The position numbers and the translations under genes were made by a program. From Pseudocolwellia sp049933045 (lineage in GTDB: Bacteria; Pseudomonadota; Gammaproteobacteria; Enterobacterales; Alteromonadaceae): DNA of 64,000 nucleotides. Below are positions 36,823-44,953 of the stretch, piece by piece. The number at the start of each line of letters is the position of its first letter. The stretch's first letter is position 1. The notes beneath the pieces were generated by a model. That model saw only the letters and a list, made by a program, of their open reading frames with translations, made no database searches and was not told the origin of the DNA. The stretch lies in NCBI RefSeq assembly GCF_049933045.1, contig NZ_CP187926.1:1736001-1800000 (forward strand). The letters run 5' to 3'.

Positions 36823-37512
36823 TTACGTAGTTTGTTTAGTTAAATTAACCGCAAAAGATAATATTTTATCGACTACAGCTTCTACAGAAATATCTGTAGA
36901 ATCAATAACTAACGCCCCTTTAGCGGCGATTAATGGTGCGACATCTCTGTTCTGATCTCGCTCATCACGCTGACGTATGTCATCTAAAAGGCGCCCGATT
37001 TTAACATCTTGCCCTTTATCTTTCAACTGTTTAAATCTGCGCTCTGCTCTTTCTTCCGCACTCGCTGTTAAGAATACTTTAACAGCTGCGTCTGCGAATA
37101 CGATAGTACCCATATCTCGGCCGTCAGCAACTAAGCCAGGAGCTACTTTAAAGGCGCGTTGTCTTCTTAATAAGGCTTCTCTTACACGAGGAAAAGCCGC
37201 TACTTTAGAAGCAAGTTTACCTATTTCTTCATTACGAATAGTGTCTGTAACGTTTTCCCCTTCAAGGATAACTTTACTTTCTCCGTCACTACTTATTTCA
37301 AATTGCACATCCAAGTGTGCTGCCATAGGGATCAGTGGCTCTTCTTCAGTCACATCAACTTGATGATAATGAGTCGCTAAAGCCAAAACGCGGTATATTG
37401 CACCACTATCAAGTAGGTGCCATCCAAGCTTTTCTGCAACTATACGAGCTACAGTGCCTTTACCAGCCCCACTAGGTCCATCAATAGTGATTACTGGAAC
37501 GTTTTGCTGCAT
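36823..37512 (-). CDS. cmk: Cytidylate kinase
   Basis: Phosphorylates CMP and dCMP with ATP. The 229-residue P-loop protein begins VPVITIDGPSGAGKGTVARIVAEKLGW (Walker A GPSGAGKGT). It continues LLDSGAIYRVLALA and has the CMP-site block LVADGRDMGTIVFADA with LTASAEERAERRFKQL. Length fits. It lies between aroA and rpsA, all on the minus strand, the usual gammaproteobacterial order serC-aroA-cmk-rpsA. Confidence 0.97.
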   Translation of the reverse strand: MQQNVPVITIDGPSGAGKGTVARIVAEKLGWHLLDSGAIYRVLALATHYHQVDVTEEEPLIPMAAHLDVQFEISSDGESKVILEGENVTDTIRNEEIGKLASKVAAFPRVREALLRRQRAFKVAPGLVADGRDMGTIVFADAAVKVFLTASAEERAERRFKQLKDKGQDVKIGRLLDDIRQRDERDQNRDVAPLIAAKGALVIDSTDISVEAVVDKILSFAVNLTKQTT

Positions 37513-37597
37513 ACATCTTTCTCCTAATGTCGAAAATCGGCGTGATTATACGGGATTTAACACCCCAAATCGCATAAAATTTTATTTTTTAACGTAT

Positions 37598-38878
37598 TTA
37601 GCAAGAAACCTGCGCTAACTTATCGAAATAGTCAGGGAATGTTTTTGCTGTACATTTAGGATCATTAATCGTTACAGGTGTATCACTCAATGCAATAAGA
37701 GAGAAACACATAGCAACGCGATGATCATTATAAGTATCAATTTCAGCATGCTTTAATGTAGCGGGCGGTGTTATCGTGATAAAGTCTTCGCCTTCTATCA
37801 CTTCGGCCCCTACTTTTCTAAGCTCTGTTGCCATTGCTGTTAATCTGTCTGTTTCTTTCACTCGCCAGTTATAGATATTACGAATGCTGGTTGTACCTTT
37901 GGCAAAAAGTGCTGTTGTTGCAATTGTCATTGCAGCATCAGGTATATGATTCATATCCATATCAACGGCAGTAAGTGGTTTACCTACAACAGTAATAGAT
38001 TCATCATGCCATTTAACCTCTGCGCCCATTTTTTCTAGAACGTCAGCAAAGTGCTTATCACCTTGAACACTTAAACGACCTACACCATGTACTGTAATTT
38101 CTCCGCCTTTGATTGCGCCAGCAGCTAGAAAGTACGATGCAGATGAAGCATCACCTTCTACCATGTATCTATCTAATGCTTGGTAAGATTGGTTACCTTG
38201 CACAGTAAATGACTGATAGTCGTTGTTTTGCACTTTAATACCAAATCTAGACATAATATCTAGAGTAATATCAATATAGGGTTTTGAAACTAACTCACCT
38301 ATAATTTCTATATTGGTGTTAGTTTTAAGGAGTGGAGTCACCATTAATATAGCGGTTAGAAATTGACTTGAGATTGAACCATCAATACTAACAGTATCGC
38401 CTGTTAAAGCTTTGCCAGATATTTTTACCGGTGGATAATCTTTGTTTTCTAGATATTCGATACCTGCGCCAAGTTGCGCGAGTGCATCAACCAAGTGACC
38501 AATAGGTCGCTCTTTCATTCTTGGCTCGCCTGTTAATACAAACTCGCCTTCACTCGCCGCTAATGCAGCACATAAAGGACGCATAGCTGTACCCGCGTTA
38601 CCTAAATATAACTCTAATGGCTTCTCTGTTTTGAAGAAGCCGTTATTACCAACCACGGTACATTCTGTACCACAATCGCTTAATGTGTATTTAATACCTA
38701 GCGTTGTTAAAGCGTTAAGCATATGTTCAATGTCTTCACTAACGAGTAAGTTAGTAATTTTGGTTTCGCCATTGGCTAACGCTGCTATTAATAACGCGCG
38801 ATTAGATAAGCTTTTTGAACCAGGTAAAAAGATTTCGCCATTGATTTTTTCAATAGGATTTAATGTTAATTGTTCCAT
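37598..38878 (-). CDS. aroA: 3-phosphoshikimate 1-carboxyvinyltransferase (EPSP synthase)
   Basis: Sixth step of the shikimate pathway: joins shikimate 3-phosphate and phosphoenolpyruvate. 426 residues from MEQLTLNPIEKINGEIFLPGSKSLSNR. The class I signature LYLGNAGTAMRPLCAALA is present, as is RMKERPIGHLVDALAQLGA. I chose the ATG at 38878, not the in-frame ATG 21 bases upstream, for two reasons: it gives the conserved MExLTLxPI start, and an AGGAG ribosome-binding site sits correctly before it. It begins 1 bp after the serC stop, so the two are translationally coupled. Confidence 0.96.
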   Translation of the reverse strand: MEQLTLNPIEKINGEIFLPGSKSLSNRALLIAALANGETKITNLLVSEDIEHMLNALTTLGIKYTLSDCGTECTVVGNNGFFKTEKPLELYLGNAGTAMRPLCAALAASEGEFVLTGEPRMKERPIGHLVDALAQLGAGIEYLENKDYPPVKISGKALTGDTVSIDGSISSQFLTAILMVTPLLKTNTNIEIIGELVSKPYIDITLDIMSRFGIKVQNNDYQSFTVQGNQSYQALDRYMVEGDASSASYFLAAGAIKGGEITVHGVGRLSVQGDKHFADVLEKMGAEVKWHDESITVVGKPLTAVDMDMNHIPDAAMTIATTALFAKGTTSIRNIYNWRVKETDRLTAMATELRKVGAEVIEGEDFITITPPATLKHAEIDTYNDHRVAMCFSLIALSDTPVTINDPKCTAKTFPDYFDKLAQVSC

Positions 38879-38879
38879 T

Positions 38880-39965
38880 CTATCCGTTCTCCTGTGCAAA
38901 TTTCTTCATAAACGCAACTAATGCTTCTACACCTTCATAAGGCATAGCGTTATAAATACTTGCACGCATACCACCTACCATACGATGACCTTTAAGCGCA
39001 GTTAAGCCATTGTTAACTGATTCCGTTAAGAATTTCTTGTCTAACTCTTCATTCATTAACCAGAAAGGAACATTCATAGTGCTACGGAATTCTTTGGCAA
39101 TTTTATTCTGATAAAAATCGCTTTCGTCAATATAGTTGTATAACAGTTCTGCTTTTTTAGTATTAACTTGTTCAATAGCGTTAACGCCACCTAAGTTAGT
39201 TAACCAATCAAAAACTAAACCTGCTAAGTACCATGCATACGTTGGAGGCGTATTATACATAGAATCATTATCTGCCAAGCTTTTGTAATTCATAATACAA
39301 GGCGTAGCTTTAGGTGCATGACCAATAAGATCATCTCTAACAATAACGATAGTTAAGCCAGAAGGACCTATGTTCTTTTGAGCGCCAGCATAGATAAGAC
39401 CAAACTTTGATACATCAAACTTTCTTGAAAGAATTGTTGAAGACAAATCAGCGACTAAAGGTATGCCGTTTGTTTCAGGTAGATCAAATATCTCTACGCC
39501 ATCAACCGTCTCATTCGGACAGTAATGTACATAAGCTGCGTCTGGTGATAATGGCCATTCATTTAAAGGAAGAATAGATTTTGAACTTTCAGTTTCTTGC
39601 GTTACATCAATAACATTTACTTCGCCAAAGTTAGCCGCTTCTGCAGCTGCCGATTTTGACCATGAACCTGAAACAATATAATCAGCTTTTTTGCCTGCTG
39701 GTAATAAGTTTAAAGGCACAGCTGAAAACTGTCCTCTACCGCCACCATGACAAAATAATACTTTATAGTTAGTTGGAATATCCATTAATGTACGCAGTGT
39801 CGCTTCAGCTTTCGCTGCAACAGCAATATACTCAGGGCTGCGATGACTCAGTTCCATTACAGAACTACCCATATCGTTCCAATTAATAAATTCTTGCTGT
39901 GCTTTAGTCATTACATCGACAGGCAACATTGCAGGACCAGCACAAAAGTTATAAACACCAGACAT
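38880..39965 (-). CDS. serC: Phosphoserine aminotransferase
   Basis: PLP enzyme converting 3-phosphohydroxypyruvate to phosphoserine (also used in pyridoxal phosphate synthesis). 361 residues, family length. Features: VYNFCAGPAMLPVDVM at the start, LFCHGGGRGQFSAVPLNL, the PLP-lysine motif IYAGAQKNIGPSGLTIVIV, and MVGGMRASIYNAMP near the end. It is first in the serC-aroA unit, downstream of gyrA, which has its own terminator. Confidence 0.97.
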   Translation of the reverse strand: MSGVYNFCAGPAMLPVDVMTKAQQEFINWNDMGSSVMELSHRSPEYIAVAAKAEATLRTLMDIPTNYKVLFCHGGGRGQFSAVPLNLLPAGKKADYIVSGSWSKSAAAEAANFGEVNVIDVTQETESSKSILPLNEWPLSPDAAYVHYCPNETVDGVEIFDLPETNGIPLVADLSSTILSRKFDVSKFGLIYAGAQKNIGPSGLTIVIVRDDLIGHAPKATPCIMNYKSLADNDSMYNTPPTYAWYLAGLVFDWLTNLGGVNAIEQVNTKKAELLYNYIDESDFYQNKIAKEFRSTMNVPFWLMNEELDKKFLTESVNNGLTALKGHRMVGGMRASIYNAMPYEGVEALVAFMKKFAQENG

Positions 39966-40073
39966 TTTAAAATTAACCTTTTGAAATTTCGTTATATTAA
40001 TAAGTAAGCTTAACGGCTAAGAAGCAATATAAACCTACTTATACACTTTATTTATTAATACCTACTCAAACAT

Positions 40074-40100
40074 AAAAAAGAGCGGTTAAACCGCCCTTTT
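40074..40100 (-). terminator. Rho-independent terminator of gyrA
   Basis: On the minus strand the stem GCGGTTTAACCGC (40082-40094) is followed by TCTTTTTTATG. It lies just beyond the gyrA stop, 22 bp away. Confidence 0.88.
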
Positions 40101-40121
40101 GTTTTTATTTTATGACAGTTG

Positions 40122-42809
40122 TTATTCTATATCTTCACCGGCTTCGTCGGATGACTCACTCGCAGATGACTCTGCAGGAGTTTCAACGTTAGCTTCAGGT
40201 GATGATGATTCATCAACAGCATTTTCGTCAGAAATTTCATCTAACTCGTCTGTTTGAATTTCATCAATACGTTGTAATGCAACAACTAGCTCTGTTTCAG
40301 AAGTACGAATGATACGAACACCTTGAGTGTTACGTCCAATAACGCTTACTTCATTTACACGAGTTCGTACTAAGGTTCCATTATCAGTAATAAGCATAAT
40401 TTCGTCTTGCTCTTCAACTTGAACAGCGCCAACAACTTTACCATTACGTTCACTTACTTTAATAGATACAACACCTTTAGTTGCACGACTCTTCGCTGGG
40501 TATTCTTCTAATGCAGTACGCTTACCAAAACCGTTTTCAGTAATGGTTAAGATTGGACCGTCATTATTTGGAACAATAAGAGAAACAACTTTTTCGTCGT
40601 TTTCTAACTTCATTCCACGAACACCTGTTGCGTTACGACCTACAGGCTTAACAACAAAGTTTTCATCTTCAGGCTTCTTCTTACCTTCAGTAAAGCGTAC
40701 TACTTTACCAGCGTCAGAAAATAGCATGATGTCGTTATCGCCATTCGTAATATTAACACCGATTAACGTATCATCTTCACGTAAGTTAATAGCAATAATA
40801 CCATTAGCTCTTGGACGAGAATATTCTGTTAAACGAGTTTTCTTAACCGTACCTGATGCAGTAGCCATAAAGATGAACTTGTCTTCTTCATATTCGCGTA
40901 CAGGTAGAATAGCCGTAATTCTTTCGTCAGACTCTAATGGAAGAATGTTAACAATAGGACGACCTCTTGCCGTTCTGCTTGCTAATGGTAATTGGAATAC
41001 TTTAAGCCAATACATTCTGCCTTTGTCTGAGAAACAAAGAATAGTGTCATGTGTGTTAGCAACAAGAAGTCTTTCAATGAAATCTTCTTCTTTCATTTTA
41101 GTAGCAGCTTTACCTTTACCACCACGACGCTGTGCATCGTAATCAGCTAAAACTTGGTACTTAACGTAACCTTCATGAGAAAGTGTCACAACAACATCTT
41201 CTTCAGTGATTAAGTCTTCCATTGATAAATCATGAGAAGCATCAGAGATTTCAGTTCTACGTTCATCACCAAAGTCTTCACGAATAACTTCTAACTCTTC
41301 ACGGATAACTTCCATTAAACGTGTAGGAGTCGCTAAGATATGTAATAACTCAGCAATAACATCAAGTAGCTCTTTGTATTCAGCTAAAATCTTCTCGTGT
41401 TCTAGACCCGTTAATTTATGTAAACGTAAGTCTAAAATAGCTTGAGCTTGTGGTACCGTTAAGAAGTACTTGTTGTCTCTAATACCAAACTCAGGTTCTA
41501 CCCATTCAGGGCGAGCTGCATCGTAACCAGCAGCTGAAAGCATGTCTGCAACATTACCTAATTCCCAGCCTTGAGAAACAAGCTTTTCTTTTGCTTCACT
41601 TGGTGTAGGAGATTGCTTAATTAGCTCAATAATAGGATCTATATTCACTAATGCGATTGATAAACCTTCAAGGATATGAGCTCTTTCACGTGCTTTGCGT
41701 AGTTCGAATATCGTACGACGAGTTACTACTTCACGGCGATGAAGTATAAACGCTTCAAGCATTTCTTTTAGGTTAAATAATTTAGGTTGGCCATTAGTTA
41801 ATGCCACCATATTTAAACCAAAAGACACTTGCATTTGAGTTAGTTTGAAAAGGTTATTTAAAACAACCTCGCCTACTTCACCACGTTTAATTTCAATAAC
41901 CATGCGCATGCCGTCTTTATCAGACTCATCACGTAAAGCTGAAATACCTTCTAAACGTTTTTCTTTAACAAGCTCAGCCATTTTTTCAATCAGGCGAGCT
42001 TTGTTAACTTGGTAAGGTAACTCATGAACAATAATGGTTTCTTTACCTGAATTCTCATCCACTTCTATTTCAGCAAGTGCGCGAATTTTTATTTTTCCGC
42101 GACCTGTTCTGTAGGCTTCTTGAATACCTGCTCGACCACTGATAATACCTGCAGTAGGGAAATCAGGACCAGGAATATATTCAATGAGTTCTTCTACAGA
42201 TAAATCGCTATTTTCGATAAGCGCTAAACAAGCATTGATAACCTCAGTTAAATTATGAGGAGGAATGTTTGTTGCCATACCTACCGCAATACCTGAAGTA
42301 CCATTAACTAATAAGTTAGGGATACGCGTAGGCATTACCGCTGGGATATGTTCAGTGCCGTCATAGTTTGGAACAAAGTCGACGGTTTCTTTATCTAAAT
42401 CAGCAAGAATAGAATGTGCAATTTTCGACATTCTAATTTCGGTATAACGCATTGCAGCAGCTGAATCGCCATCTACAGAACCGAAGTTACCTTGCCCATC
42501 TACCAGCATATACCTTAGTGAAAAAGGTTGCGCCATACGTACAATGGTATCGTATACAGCAGTATCACCATGAGGGTGATATTTACCAATTACGTCACCA
42601 ACAACACGAGCTGATTTTTTATATGGTTTATTGAAGTCATTACCTAGTACGTTCATAGCGAATAAAACGCGACGATGCACTGGTTTTAATCCATCACGAA
42701 CATCAGGTAATGCACGGCCTACGATTACGCTCATTGCGTAATCTAAATAGGAGCTTTTTAATTCATCTTCAATATTTATTGGAGAAATATTGTTAGCCAA
42801 ATCGGTCAT
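40122..42809 (-). CDS. gyrA: DNA gyrase subunit A
   Basis: Cleavage-religation subunit of gyrase. 895 residues: winged-helix domain with the catalytic Tyr in AAMRYTEIRM, quinolone-determining region KYHPHGDTAVYDTIVRMAQP, tower and coiled-coil, then a C-terminal beta-pinwheel whose GyrA box is visible as QRRGGKGK. The tail after about residue 855 is strongly acidic and low in complexity (Asp, Glu, Ser). Position 83 (E. coli numbering) is Thr, not Ser, which is wild-type in some gammaproteobacteria. Divergent from ubiG. Confidence 0.98.
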   Translation of the reverse strand: MTDLANNISPINIEDELKSSYLDYAMSVIVGRALPDVRDGLKPVHRRVLFAMNVLGNDFNKPYKKSARVVGDVIGKYHPHGDTAVYDTIVRMAQPFSLRYMLVDGQGNFGSVDGDSAAAMRYTEIRMSKIAHSILADLDKETVDFVPNYDGTEHIPAVMPTRIPNLLVNGTSGIAVGMATNIPPHNLTEVINACLALIENSDLSVEELIEYIPGPDFPTAGIISGRAGIQEAYRTGRGKIKIRALAEIEVDENSGKETIIVHELPYQVNKARLIEKMAELVKEKRLEGISALRDESDKDGMRMVIEIKRGEVGEVVLNNLFKLTQMQVSFGLNMVALTNGQPKLFNLKEMLEAFILHRREVVTRRTIFELRKARERAHILEGLSIALVNIDPIIELIKQSPTPSEAKEKLVSQGWELGNVADMLSAAGYDAARPEWVEPEFGIRDNKYFLTVPQAQAILDLRLHKLTGLEHEKILAEYKELLDVIAELLHILATPTRLMEVIREELEVIREDFGDERRTEISDASHDLSMEDLITEEDVVVTLSHEGYVKYQVLADYDAQRRGGKGKAATKMKEEDFIERLLVANTHDTILCFSDKGRMYWLKVFQLPLASRTARGRPIVNILPLESDERITAILPVREYEEDKFIFMATASGTVKKTRLTEYSRPRANGIIAINLREDDTLIGVNITNGDNDIMLFSDAGKVVRFTEGKKKPEDENFVVKPVGRNATGVRGMKLENDEKVVSLIVPNNDGPILTITENGFGKRTALEEYPAKSRATKGVVSIKVSERNGKVVGAVQVEEQDEIMLITDNGTLVRTRVNEVSVIGRNTQGVRIIRTSETELVVALQRIDEIQTDELDEISDENAVDESSSPEANVETPAESSASESSDEAGEDIE

Positions 42810-43188
42810 AAATCGATGGTTCCCTTAACTTAGAACAAAATCAAAATTTTCGAAATTATAGTTATAATTAACACGGCATACTAACATAAAATTTTACAAG
42901 ACAATACTGCTTTATCAACCTAGATTATTTTACAATTAGAGAAACAAACAAATAGTCATAACTCAATGTTTTTTAAAATAAAAGGCACTATCTAAAAATG
43001 TTGGATATTTAAACAATATTACAAGGTAAAATAGCCTTGTTTATATTTCACACAACCGTATTTAATGAATACTATATATAAGCAGAAAAAAACCAAACGA
43101 CACAATAAAATAAGGTAATGAACTAGGTTTGATTACCTTTTTGATTTAGAATCAGGTTAATGAAAATATTTAGCTAGAGCCTTATAAA
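42810..43188. other. Divergent intergenic region gyrA-ubiG
   Basis: 379 bp without a gene. It must hold both promoters. A short hairpin (ACAAGG 43021-43026 with CCTTGT 43035-43040) and a terminator-like hairpin at 43112-43142 were seen. Confidence 0.6.
43112..43142 (+). terminator. Terminator-like hairpin in the ubiG leader
   Basis: AAGGTAAT (43112-43119) pairs with ATTACCTT (43132-43139), 12-base loop, and continues into T to 43142. It lies 47 bp before the ubiG start codon, so it may attenuate ubiG transcription if the promoter is upstream of it. Confidence 0.4.
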
Positions 43189-43899
43189 ATGTCTAATAGT
43201 GTTAATGTAAATTTTGATGAAATAGAGAAGTTTGAAAAAGTAGCCAGCCAATGGTGGGATTTAACAGGTGACTTTAAACCACTTCACCAAATCAACCCTC
43301 TTCGTCTTCAGTTTATTATTCAGCATATTGAAAATATTTTTGATAAAAACATAATCGATGTAGGTTGTGGTGGCGGTATTCTTAGTGAAAGTTTAGCTAA
43401 GTTGGGCGCTAACGTTACTGGCATTGATATGGGAGAAGAACCTCTCAATATTGCAAAGCTACATTCATTAGAATCGAATATTAAAGTTGATTATCAAAAA
43501 ATCACCGCTGAAGAAAAAGCTGTAGAATGCCCTGAAACGTTCGATGTTGTAACCTGTATGGAAATGTTAGAGCACGTTCCAGATCCCGCATCAATTATCG
43601 CTGCATGTGCAAATATGGTTAAACCAAACGGTTTTGTTTTCTTTTCAACATTAAACAAATCAATTATGTCTTACCTAATGGCTATAGTAGCAGCTGAAAA
43701 AGTGCTTAAGATAGTTCCTGATGGTACACATGAGCACAAATCATTTATTCGCCCTTCTACATTAATCGCATGGGCTGAAGATAATAACTTAAAGTGTATT
43801 GATACCGCTGGCATTCATTACAATCCAATTACAGAAAATCATAAGTTAACATCTAATCTCGATGTTAATTACATTTTATGTTTTCAAAAAGTAAGCTAG
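43189..43899 (+). CDS. ubiG: Ubiquinone biosynthesis O-methyltransferase UbiG
   Basis: SAM-dependent methyltransferase acting on both O-methylation steps of ubiquinone synthesis. 236 residues, family length. The substrate-side start FEKVASQWWDLTGDFKPLHQINPLRLQF is characteristic of UbiG. The SAM motif is IIDVGCGGGILSESLAKLGANVTGID and the later blocks are VTCMEMLEHVPDP and GTHEHKSFIRPSTL. The next gene (HAD phosphatase) starts 7 bp later, so the two form an operon, the same order as ubiG and mupP in Pseudomonas. Confidence 0.96.
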   Translation: MSNSVNVNFDEIEKFEKVASQWWDLTGDFKPLHQINPLRLQFIIQHIENIFDKNIIDVGCGGGILSESLAKLGANVTGIDMGEEPLNIAKLHSLESNIKVDYQKITAEEKAVECPETFDVVTCMEMLEHVPDPASIIAACANMVKPNGFVFFSTLNKSIMSYLMAIVAAEKVLKIVPDGTHEHKSFIRPSTLIAWAEDNNLKCIDTAGIHYNPITENHKLTSNLDVNYILCFQKVS

Positions 43900-43906
43900 G
43901 TAACCT

Positions 43907-44563
43907 ATGAATAAGCATAAAGGCGTATTGTTTGATCTAGATGGCACTTTATTAGACACCGCTAATGACTTAGGTGAAGCATTAAATCATGTTTTAATAT
44001 CTAAAGGTCTTAAAGCGGTTGATAGAGAAACTTATCGCCCTATAGCTTCTGATGGTTCTAAAGGTTTATTAGAGTTAGGCTTTGGTGATCGCCTTAGCGA
44101 ATTTGATTTTGAAGAGCTAAGAGTATCCTTTCTCAATTATTATGAAGAAAACATCGCCGTTCATACATGTCTCTACCCAGGTATTGAAGATTTACTGTCT
44201 TCACTAAATGATTTGAATATCCCTTGGGGCATAGTAACCAATAAGCCCGAATATTTAGCTCAAATCTTAGTCCCTCAATTCCCACAATTTAAGCAATGTA
44301 AAACGTTAATTGGTGGCGATACCTTACCTGAGCGTAAACCACACCCTGCTCCTGTATTATTTGCCGCTGAAAAAATAAATTGTGCCCCAACAGATTGTAT
44401 TTATGTAGGCGATGCTCCGCGAGATATAGAGTCAGGAAACAGAGCAAATATGCATACAATTATTGCAGAATGGGGATACATTTTAGACAAAGAAGAATGC
44501 AAAAACTGGCAAGCGGACGTAATCACGCTAAACCCACTGGATATACTGGCGACGATAAAATAA
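43907..44563 (+). CDS. HAD-superfamily phosphatase, Gph/MupP-like
   Basis: A 218-residue HAD-IA phosphatase. Motif I is FDLDGTLLDT (Asp10 nucleophile, Asp12), motif II is the Thr in WGIVTNKP, motif III the Lys in ERKPHPAP, and motif IV is YVGDAPRDIESG. The cap domain is the small alpha-helical type found in phosphoglycolate phosphatase. The close relatives MupP (N-acetylmuramate 6-phosphate phosphatase of cell-wall recycling) and Gph (2-phosphoglycolate) cannot be separated by motifs, but the position next to ubiG favours MupP. Confidence 0.88.
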   Translation: MNKHKGVLFDLDGTLLDTANDLGEALNHVLISKGLKAVDRETYRPIASDGSKGLLELGFGDRLSEFDFEELRVSFLNYYEENIAVHTCLYPGIEDLLSSLNDLNIPWGIVTNKPEYLAQILVPQFPQFKQCKTLIGGDTLPERKPHPAPVLFAAEKINCAPTDCIYVGDAPRDIESGNRANMHTIIAEWGYILDKEECKNWQADVITLNPLDILATIK

Positions 44564-44816
44564 TCAAGTGTTCAAATTATGAAATATTTGGTAAAAATTT
44601 GACCTGCTGGTAAACATAACGGGTTGTTGAAAATACAAGCAAACAAAACATTTTTTCAAAATAAATAATGAACGTAATTAAATTTAAAAAAAGCATTGCG
44701 TTCTTTATAAATCAAAAATAAAAAGCCTTACTAAGTTAGTTGTTACTAACACGAGTTTTCATACCCTAGAAAGTACCTAAATACACATAATTTTAACACT
44801 TGCATTAGACGTCAAA

Positions 44817-44832
44817 CCTCACTATCTTGTGA
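44817..44832 (+). promoter_or_regulatory. NrdR box 1
   Basis: CCTCACTATCTTGTGA matches 11 of 16 positions of the published NrdR consensus (acaCwAtATaTwGtgt). Its start is exactly 31 bp from that of box 2, the spacing known for paired NrdR boxes. Confidence 0.6.
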
Positions 44833-44847
44833 TCTGTTTTTATAAAA

Positions 44848-44863
44848 CCCCAAGATGTAGTGT
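44848..44863 (+). promoter_or_regulatory. NrdR box 2
   Basis: CCCCAAGATGTAGTGT matches 12 of 16 positions of the NrdR consensus, about 90 bp before the nrdA start. Together with box 1 it predicts repression of nrdAB by NrdR-ATP/dATP. Confidence 0.65.
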
Positions 44864-44953
44864 ATTTATTACACATTCGAACTAGCGGTTAAATAATAAT
44901 TGTAAATGTTCAAAACTGAACATACGGAACTATAAATTACTAACAGGTCTTTC

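Larger units (their letters stand above)
44564..44953. other. Leader region of the nrdAB operon
   Basis: 390 bp without a gene. It contains two NrdR boxes (44817-44832, 44848-44863) and presumably the nrdA promoter. The first 250 bp show nothing recognisable. Confidence 0.65.

Noticed and set aside
42540..42600. Thr at GyrA position 83 (E. coli numbering) as a quinolone-resistance mutation
   Set aside because: Thr83 is the wild-type residue in some gammaproteobacteria such as Pseudomonas aeruginosa, and Asp87 is retained, so there is no evidence of acquired resistance.
44860..44873. GTGTA/TACAC inverted repeat beside NrdR box 2 as an FNR or DnaA site
   Set aside because: It lacks the TTGAT-N4-ATCAA or DnaA-box sequence, and the five-base arms are too short to be meaningful in AT-rich DNA.
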